Below are positions 6,169 through 10,223 of a stretch of DNA of 10,223 nt, piece after piece. The notes under the pieces are model-generated. The model was not told where the DNA came from. It was given only the letters and a program-made list of their open reading frames with translations, and ran no database searches. Where the stretch lies: assembly GCA_017382915.1 (NCBI GenBank), contig JAFNZJ010000075.1, positions 1-10,223 of the forward strand, in the 5' to 3' direction. The translations under genes and the position numbers were made by a program. How positions within the stretch are numbered: the stretch's first letter is position 1; each line of letters begins with the position of its first letter. The stretch is from Clostridia bacterium (GTDB lineage: Bacteria; Bacillota; Clostridia; Oscillospirales; Acutalibacteraceae).

Positions 6169-7803
6169 TTATTTTGTATACTGTATTCCGTGAAAAAGCT
6201 CGGTTCTGGTGGGAGTTAAGCCCGCGCCCAAGCTTTTACTGTATATGACCAAACCGCTTCTAAAACAAATAGGGATAACCGGTAGTTCTGCAGTAAATGC
6301 GGTTATTAAGTCCTGTAATGTGTATTTACCGTTGTAATAGCCCTTATAGGCATTTAATGAGGTAAGTGTAATTTCACCCGGCTTTTGCAGTGTATCGCCG
6401 GTGGAATTTTGCGATGCGTTGCTTGAGCTTGGCTTTTTTGAAGTGGTATTGGTGGTGTTAACCGAACCGCCGCCGTTTAAAAGCACATTGGCCGAGTTAA
6501 GGTAAACAAGACCGCCAATATCCATATTTTCTTCAAATCGTATTTCACCCAAATAAAGGTCATAACTGCCCGATTTCAGCCTTGCGCGGTAGGCAGCATC
6601 GCTAACGGCATTTACCGTAATTTTAAGACCTGCGGCCGCAGCATTTTCTGCAATTAACTTGGCGGCGGCAGTACGGGATTCGTTAGCGGAATTAACAAGC
6701 AATGAAAGTTTAAGTGTATTACCGTTTTTAAGCTTATAAAAACCGTTTTTATCCTTTTCGGTATATCCGGCAAGTTCAATGTTATCTGATGCAATTTGAA
6801 TATTTGCGGTATCCTGTATTGAAAGCAGGTTATCGGCAGGCTTCCAATTAGATGGCACAGGGCCAAGCGCCGGTGTAGCCTTTAAAAAGTAGGAGTTTGT
6901 GCAAATGGTTTTGCGGTCAATTGCAGTTGAAATTGCTTGGCGGAATAAACTGTTTGAAAGCTGTGGATTTTTAGGGTTAACACCTAAAAAGACTATACGG
7001 GTTTGACTAACATCTGCCGCAGTACCGTTCATTTTAGGTATAACATTGTCAAGCAGGTCGGTAAAATATAAATCAACCATACCCGCAGTAATTGATTGCT
7101 TAACCGATTCATTATCGGGGCAGTCAACGGTGTTTATTGTTTTTATGGCAAAATGCTTGCCGTAATAATTAGCGTTTTGCAGCAGATTATCATCTTTAAC
7201 ATTAAAGTAATATCTGCCTGCGCCAATAGGGGGCAGGGCGCGATTATCACTATCTTTTAATTGGTCACTGCCCTTTTTTATTATAGGAAAGGTAAGCAGA
7301 TTTGCAAAATATAAATCGTTTCTGCTAAGGGCAATTTGAACTGTTTTGTTTGAGGTTACACTTGCTGATTTTGCGTACTTTAAAGCGTTTGAGTGGCGTG
7401 TGGTTTTTGATGCCTTTGCCTTATTAAATGAAAAAACAACATCCTCGGGTGTTACCAAACTGCCGTCAGAAAACTTTGCCGTTTTAATGGTTATGGTACA
7501 CACATTATTTGAAACGGTTACCGATTCAGCAAGTCTATATTCAATTTCATAATTGTTATTTAAAATCAAAAGCGGCTCAAAAATAAATTGCGATAAAACT
7601 GCGTTCTGTTCAGTAACACAGGTATAAGGGTCAAGTGAATCTTTGCTGCTGTAAAGCAACTTAATGGTATCTTTAACGGGGGTGGAAGGCCTGTTTTGTA
7701 CCAATTCACCGCTCTGGGTGGTTTGCGGTGACTGACCCGAACAACCCGAGAAAATAACCATTGTAAATACTAAAATCGCAGCAATTACAATTTTAAATTT
7801 CAC
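6169..7803 (-). CDS. Family 5 (peptide/nickel-type) ABC substrate-binding lipoprotein without adjacent permease
   Basis: This 544-residue protein has a lipoprotein signal (MKFKIVIAAILVFTMVIFSGC, lipid-anchored Cys21). Its fold is that of oligopeptide/nickel-type binding proteins: SKDSLDPYTC (53-62), IFEPLLILNNNYEIEYRLAES (74-94, only roughly conserved), FSDGSLVTPEDVVFSF (111-126), a conserved IGAGRYYF (193-200), and FRQAISTAIDRKTI (287-300). An unusual low-complexity insert rich in Ser, Thr, Asn and Lys (about 443-475) interrupts the C-terminal lobe before EITLTSLNAYKGYYNG. Start is GTG at 7801-7803, with AGGAGG six bases upstream; no better start fits. No permease or ATPase gene flanks it, and it leads an mRNA with yloU, fakA and recG. 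The ligand cannot be told; a peptide is the family default. Confidence 0.88.
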   Translation of the reverse strand: MKFKIVIAAILVFTMVIFSGCSGQSPQTTQSGELVQNRPSTPVKDTIKLLYSSKDSLDPYTCVTEQNAVLSQFIFEPLLILNNNYEIEYRLAESVTVSNNVCTITIKTAKFSDGSLVTPEDVVFSFNKAKASKTTRHSNALKYAKSASVTSNKTVQIALSRNDLYFANLLTFPIIKKGSDQLKDSDNRALPPIGAGRYYFNVKDDNLLQNANYYGKHFAIKTINTVDCPDNESVKQSITAGMVDLYFTDLLDNVIPKMNGTAADVSQTRIVFLGVNPKNPQLSNSLFRQAISTAIDRKTICTNSYFLKATPALGPVPSNWKPADNLLSIQDTANIQIASDNIELAGYTEKDKNGFYKLKNGNTLKLSLLVNSANESRTAAAKLIAENAAAAGLKITVNAVSDAAYRARLKSGSYDLYLGEIRFEENMDIGGLVYLNSANVLLNGGGSVNTTNTTSKKPSSSNASQNSTGDTLQKPGEITLTSLNAYKGYYNGKYTLQDLITAFTAELPVIPICFRSGLVIYSKSLGAGLTPTRTELFHGIQYTK

Positions 7804-7849
7804 AGCAAACCTCCTAAAACAAAGTCCGCTAAAAAAATATTTTCATATT

Positions 7850-7878
7850 ATTATACTATATTTTGGCTAAATATTCAA
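7850..7878 (-). promoter_or_regulatory. Sigma-A promoter of the lipoprotein-yloU-fakA-recG operon
   Basis: On the minus strand, TTGAAT (7873-7878) and a perfect TATAAT (7850-7855) are 17 bases apart. The start of transcription would fall near 7843, giving a leader of about 40 bases to the GTG at 7803. It lies within the gap after ymdB, where only A/T-only dyads and no convincing terminator are present, so read-through from ymdB is also likely. Confidence 0.75.
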
Positions 7879-7903
7879 TAGAAAAATATATAATATATAA
7901 ATA

Positions 7904-8680
7904 TTACATAATAGACAGGCGCTTAATATCTGTTACCAGACCGGTGCTTTTGTCAATATCAAAAATACAACCGTTAAGCTCACATTCGCCGGTGGCATTT
8001 ATAAAACGAACGGGTAATTTGTCTTTAAGCTTTTGGATTATTATATCCTTATCAACGCCTAAAACCGACTGTTTAACCCCTGTCATACCAATATCGGTTA
8101 TATAGCCGGTGCCGCCCGGCAAAATCTGTTCATCAGCCGTTTGAACATGGGTGTGTGTACCAAAAACGACCGACACCTTGCCATCTAAATAAAAGCCAAT
8201 AGCCCGTTTTTCAGATGTAGCCTCGGCATGAAGGTCAACAATAATTATTTTAGCGCCTGCCTGCTTGGCAATTTTAATTTGTTCATCAACCGTTTCAAAG
8301 GGGCAGGCCATACTTTCGGTGTAAACTACGCCTAAAACATTTATAACCGCAACGGTTGTGTAACCCATATCAACCAAAGCTATGCCTTTACCCGGTAATG
8401 AATGGGGTAGGTTAGCGGGCCTTAAAATAAAAGGATTTTCATCTAAAAGGTCAAAAATTTCTTTTCTTCTTACGGTATGGTTGCCACCTGTTATAACATC
8501 AACGCCTGCCGAAAACAGCATTTCTGCGCTGCTGGGCAAAATTCCGTTACCTTCGGCTGAATTTTCACCGTTGGCAATTACTAAATCAATAGAATATTCT
8601 TTTTTAATTTGCGGTAATTTTTTAAGTAAAAACTCGCAACCGATTTTTCCGCAAATGTCACCAATGGCAAGCACCTTCAT
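7904..8680 (-). CDS. ymdB: YmdB family metallophosphoesterase (2',3'-cyclic nucleotide phosphodiesterase)
   Basis: YmdB-type enzymes hydrolyse 2',3'-cyclic nucleotides at a two-metal centre and affect RNA turnover and multicellular behaviour in Bacillus; the role here is inferred. In this 258-residue reading all expected metal ligands are visible: Asp8 (IGDICGKIG), Glu39 (ANGENSAEG), Asn67-His68 (GGNHTVRRKEI), His151 (DLHAEATSEKRA), and His176/His178 (GTHTHVQTADEQILPGG), followed by TDIGMTG. One deviation is Val-Arg after NHT where the family usually has Trp-Asp. I start at ATG 8678-8680 (MKVLAIGD): the longer reading from 8755 would begin upstream of the promoter at 8706-8734, and its extra residues (LNISKLLKILRRR) are not family-like. 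The ribosome binding site is weak (AAAGAAAG). An ATG at 8692 is a possible alternative. Confidence 0.94.
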   Translation of the reverse strand: MKVLAIGDICGKIGCEFLLKKLPQIKKEYSIDLVIANGENSAEGNGILPSSAEMLFSAGVDVITGGNHTVRRKEIFDLLDENPFILRPANLPHSLPGKGIALVDMGYTTVAVINVLGVVYTESMACPFETVDEQIKIAKQAGAKIIIVDLHAEATSEKRAIGFYLDGKVSVVFGTHTHVQTADEQILPGGTGYITDIGMTGVKQSVLGVDKDIIIQKLKDKLPVRFINATGECELNGCIFDIDKSTGLVTDIKRLSIM

Positions 8681-8705
8681 AATATACACCATACTTTCTT
8701 TATAT

Positions 8706-8734
8706 ATTTTACACCTACGGCGCAAAATTTTCAA
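8706..8734 (-). promoter_or_regulatory. Sigma-A promoter of ymdB
   Basis: On the minus strand, TTGAAA (8729-8734) and TAAAAT (8706-8711) are 17 bases apart, placing the transcript start about 20 bases before the ATG at 8680. It supports the short start for ymdB. The rest of the gap up to 8837 is A/T-rich with no further structure that I can support. Confidence 0.65.
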
Positions 8735-8837
8735 CAGTTTTGAAATATTCAACAAAACATTTATAACATTTAATAGAAAATATGCAGTGTGAATGTAAAA
8801 ATGTGTGTAAAAAAATATAATTTTTTCAAAAAAAGGG

Positions 8838-8866
8838 TTGACATTTGCTTTTGAGTATTGTATGAT
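8838..8866 (+). promoter_or_regulatory. Strong sigma-A promoter of the 41-codon gene
   Basis: A perfect TTGACA (8838-8843) and TATGAT (8861-8866) are 17 bases apart. This is the closest match to consensus in the window. Transcription would start near 8873, about 36 bases before the ATG at 8909. It is divergent from the ymdB promoter, about 100 bases away. Confidence 0.85.
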
Positions 8867-8908
8867 AATCGTAGTTTATTTTGCAAACTTATACGGAGGA
8901 GATTTATC

Positions 8909-9034
8909 ATGGCTAGAAAATACCAAATTCCCGAGCTTACAATTAAAAATTGCGAAATCCCCGAAGTTCTTAACGGTAGCAATGATGTTCAAGTTGTTGA
9001 CGTTGACATGCAAGTTGCTGACCTTTTTGGGTAA
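8909..9034 (+). CDS. Small protein of 41 residues, unknown family
   Basis: An uncalled short gene, ATG to TAA, with GGAGGAG (8895-8901) seven bases before the start and a near-consensus promoter in front. The product begins MARKYQIPELTIKN and ends DVDMQVADLFG. It has one Cys (residue 15), no signal peptide and no membrane segment. QIPEL (6-10) and EIPEV (16-20) form a short internal repeat, and the C-terminal half is acidic, with alternating Val/Asp. All seven valine codons are GTT, a uniform choice that suits a highly expressed gene. The lipoprotein gene starts 34 bases downstream with no terminator between, so the two are likely co-transcribed. I do not recognise the family. A peptide precursor is possible, but no modification enzyme or exporter lies nearby. 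An open frame on the opposite strand and one in another plus frame overlap it and lack comparable signals. Confidence 0.72.
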   Translation: MARKYQIPELTIKNCEIPEVLNGSNDVQVVDVDMQVADLFG

Positions 9035-9068
9035 TCAATTATTTTAGTTGTTTAAGCAAGAGGTACTT

Positions 9069-9503
9069 ATGCAGAAGTTAAATAAATTAATTTTTAGCGT
9101 AGGCTTATCGGTCTGCGTTTTTCTGTTTACTATAATACTTGTTGGTTGTAGTGTTGAAGGTGATGTCAATATTAACAATAACAGTACAGGTAACGGCAGT
9201 GTGGAAAATAATGAATTAAATGGCAGTAATGCTCAAAATGACCAGTCATCGACATTTGTTTCGGGTGAGGGCAGTGGCAGTTCTAATGTTGCGTCCATTC
9301 AAAGCGGCGATGTTGTAATTAACATTGGTGATGTTATAAGCGGTACAAATACCGGCTCATCATCAAATAAGGTTAATACTGTTACTTCTAAGCCGGGTAG
9401 CAGTGTATCATCAAAGCCAAGTAGTTCCGCATCTCAAAAGCCCACAACTTCTAAAAAACCTAACGATGATGGCTGGACAGGGGACTATCCCATACCCAAA
9501 TAA
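9069..9503 (+). CDS. Small low-complexity surface lipoprotein
   Basis: A 144-residue predicted lipoprotein. The signal peptide MQKLNKLIFSVGLSVCVFLF continues to TIILVGC, with a lipid-anchored Cys27. The mature part is almost entirely Ser, Asn, Gly, Thr and Val, then a Lys/Pro/Ser linker (about 107-131), ending in GWTGDYPIPK. Two related stretches, GDVNINN (31-37) and GDVVINIGDVISG (80-92), hint at short beta repeats. No enzyme motif is visible. I choose ATG at 9069-9071, preceded by AGAGG, over an in-frame TTG at 9048 that has no ribosome binding site and would add seven residues before the signal peptide. It probably shares the mRNA of the 41-codon gene. Function is unknown; an extended, wall-spanning anchor or spacer is a guess from composition. 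Confidence 0.82.
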   Translation: MQKLNKLIFSVGLSVCVFLFTIILVGCSVEGDVNINNNSTGNGSVENNELNGSNAQNDQSSTFVSGEGSGSSNVASIQSGDVVINIGDVISGTNTGSSSNKVNTVTSKPGSSVSSKPSSSASQKPTTSKKPNDDGWTGDYPIPK

Positions 9504-9508
9504 ATAGT

Positions 9509-9539
9509 AAAGCGCCCTTGCTCTTAGCAGGGGCGCTTT
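9509..9539 (+). terminator. Long hairpin after the small lipoprotein gene
   Basis: A 14-bp stem (one G-T pair), AAAGCGCCC with GGGCGCTTT as the outer part, encloses a 3-base loop five bases after the lipoprotein stop. It lacks an immediate T run on the plus strand, so it may work with the hairpin at 9546-9579 or protect the 3' end of the mRNA. Confidence 0.7.
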
Positions 9540-9545
9540 AAATTT

Positions 9546-9579
9546 AAAAAGCAGTGCTTAATTTTAAGCACTGCTTTTT
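9546..9579. terminator. Bidirectional intrinsic terminator between convergent genes
   Basis: A perfect 16-bp dyad, with GCAGTGCTTAA and TTAAGCACTGC flanked by A and T runs, has T-rich tails on both strands (TTTTTTGTTTTG on plus, TTTTTAAATTT on minus). It would end transcription of the lipoprotein gene from the left and of the small membrane protein gene from the right. Confidence 0.88.
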
Positions 9580-9588
9580 TGTTTTGAA

Positions 9589-9819
9589 TTAAAGTTCATC
9601 TGATTGCGGTTCAATATCCTCAACTGTGTTAAGCTCGGTTTCAATTTCATCATCATCTGAAACGGTAACAACCGTGGTTTGGATTTTTGAGTTTTTTCTG
9701 TTAAGAACAACCGCCCAAATTATGCAGCCAATAACAATCAAAAGGCAAATAATAAATAAAACAATGACGATTGGATTTATGCCAACATCACCTGTGGCGG
9801 GGTTTACCATTGCTAACAT
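9589..9819 (-). CDS. Small single-span membrane protein with N-terminal NPATGD motif and acidic tail
   Basis: A 76-residue protein starting MLAMVNPATGDVG. A single strongly hydrophobic segment spans about residues 14-39, followed by the basic stop RKNSK (41-45) and an acidic tail to the end (DDDEIETEL and EDIEPQSDEL). The charge pattern predicts N-terminus outside and tail in the cytoplasm. The order NPATGD, hydrophobic span, Arg/Lys is that of a sortase wall-anchor signal, but only five residues precede the motif. I choose ATG at 9817-9819, which has TTGGAG 8 bases upstream, rather than the in-frame TTG at 9852, which lacks such a site. It has its own promoter and is convergent with the lipoprotein gene, divergent from ruvC. 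I do not recognise the family. It could be a small membrane adaptor or a detached anchor module. Confidence 0.75.
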   Translation of the reverse strand: MLAMVNPATGDVGINPIVIVLFIICLLIVIGCIIWAVVLNRKNSKIQTTVVTVSDDDEIETELNTVEDIEPQSDEL

Positions 9820-9882
9820 ATAATCAACTCCAAGTATTAGGTTTTGGTTCAAAAAGTTATAATATCGCTAATATTTTTTTGT

Positions 9883-9911
9883 ATTATAACACAAAAAGGT
9901 GTTTTAGTCAA
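9883..9911 (-). promoter_or_regulatory. Sigma-A promoter of the small membrane protein gene
   Basis: On the minus strand, TTGACT (9906-9911) and a perfect TATAAT (9883-9888) are 17 bases apart. The leader to the ATG at 9819 would be about 55 bases. The stretch from here to the ruvC promoter is low-complexity A/T-rich sequence with G runs near 9949-9963 and no other feature that I can support. Confidence 0.8.
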
Positions 9912-9997
9912 TTTTTTTTGATAAATATGATAAAACTGTAACCTTTTTTGGGCTTTTTGGGGGTCCACTTTTTAACTTAAAAAATTTCAAAAAAACA

Positions 9998-10026
9998 TTG
10001 CCTTAATATACCTTTTATGTTATAAT
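9998..10026 (+). promoter_or_regulatory. Sigma-A promoter of ruvC
   Basis: TTGCCT (9998-10003) and a perfect TATAAT (10021-10026) are 17 bases apart on the plus strand. The leader to the ATG at 10091 would be about 58 bases of almost pure A/T. Confidence 0.72.
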
Positions 10027-10090
10027 AAACTAGTTATAAAATGGCTTATTATATAATTATATTTTATTATTCTAAAGGGAGTGTGTAAAA

Positions 10091-10223
10091 ATGGTGGTTT
10101 TAGGCATTGACCCCGGTTATGCTATTGTGGGTTATGGCATTGTAAAATATCAAAACAACCGTTTTACACCTATTGAATTTGGCGCAGTCATAACCACCGC
10201 AGGCACTGAGTTTTCAACCAGAC
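10091..10223 (+). CDS. ruvC: Holliday junction endonuclease RuvC (N-terminal part, cut by window edge)
   Basis: RuvC resolves Holliday junctions as a dimer with the RuvAB branch-migration motor. The 44 visible residues begin MVVLGIDPGYAIVGYGIVK, the first strand of the RNase H-like fold. It contains the first catalytic aspartate (Asp7) in the family motif GIDPG, followed by FTPIEFGAVITT. The other acidic catalytic residues lie outside the window. The ATG is preceded by AAAGGGAG about nine bases upstream. ruvA and ruvB would be expected to follow downstream, but this cannot be seen here. Confidence 0.95.
   Translation, partial: MVVLGIDPGYAIVGYGIVKYQNNRFTPIEFGAVITTAGTEFSTR

Noticed and set aside
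7861..7903. A/T-only dyads after ymdB considered as a terminator
   Set aside because: The stems contain no G-C pairs and overlap the promoter of the next gene; too weak to call.
8382..8792. 136-codon plus-strand open frame
   Set aside because: Antisense to ymdB and runs through its promoter; no recognisable domain.
8770..8982. 70-codon minus-strand open frame over the 41-codon gene
   Set aside because: It covers the strong plus-strand promoter and ribosome binding site and has no initiation signal of its own.
8909..9034. 41-codon product as a lanthipeptide or bacteriocin precursor
   Set aside because: Only one Cys, no double-Gly leader site, and no modifying enzyme or exporter gene nearby.
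8838..9047. 69-codon plus-strand open frame starting in the promoter
   Set aside because: It would begin at the -35 box of the promoter for the 41-codon gene, so it could not be translated from that transcript.

Overview
The window looks like chromosomal housekeeping DNA from an AT-rich member of the Firmicutes, most likely a Clostridia/Oscillospiraceae-type gut bacterium. The evidence is strong Shine-Dalgarno sites, sigma-A promoters with 17-bp spacers, lipoprotein signal peptides, the Firmicutes-type yloU-fakA(yloV)-recG gene order, and Ser/Thr/Lys/Pro-rich extracellular linkers. The genus cannot be named from the sequence. No insertion sequence, phage gene, CRISPR array, tRNA or rRNA was seen.

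Layout, left to right. Positions 1-1831 (minus strand) are an amino-acid ABC importer operon, transcribed as substrate-binding lipoprotein, then permease, then ATPase (cut by the window edge). It has its own promoter near 1867-1895, and an intrinsic-terminator-like hairpin lies between the first and second genes. Positions 1996-8680 (minus strand) hold ymdB, an oligopeptide-type (family 5) binding lipoprotein with no permease beside it, yloU (Asp23/Gls24 family), fakA/yloV (fatty acid kinase) and recG, closed by a hairpin at 1960-1990. Strong promoters precede ymdB and the lipoprotein gene. Positions 8838-9503 (plus strand) carry a previously uncalled 41-codon gene behind a near-consensus promoter, followed by a small low-complexity lipoprotein. 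A pair of hairpins at 9509-9579 separates it from a convergent gene for a 76-residue single-span membrane protein (9589-9819). The window ends with the first 44 codons of ruvC (10091 onward), which has its own promoter.

The most interesting item is the amino-acid binding lipoprotein at 1028-1831. Its two lobes are in reverse order compared with the usual family 3 binding proteins. The segment that normally forms the second lobe comes first after the lipid-anchored cysteine, and the segment that is normally N-terminal comes last. It reads as a circular permutation with the ligand-contact motifs of both lobes kept. Other points worth a second look are the 41-codon gene with its lipoprotein partner, the small membrane protein with an NPATGD sortase-like motif at its N-terminus instead of its C-terminus, and the binding lipoprotein placed ahead of yloU-fakA-recG.

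Functionally, the window combines nutrient uptake (amino-acid importer, solute-binding lipoprotein), membrane lipid and envelope functions (FakA, YloU), RNA/nucleotide signalling (YmdB) and recombination (RecG, RuvC). Several start codons were moved on the basis of Shine-Dalgarno and promoter positions (fakA, ymdB, the two small surface proteins).
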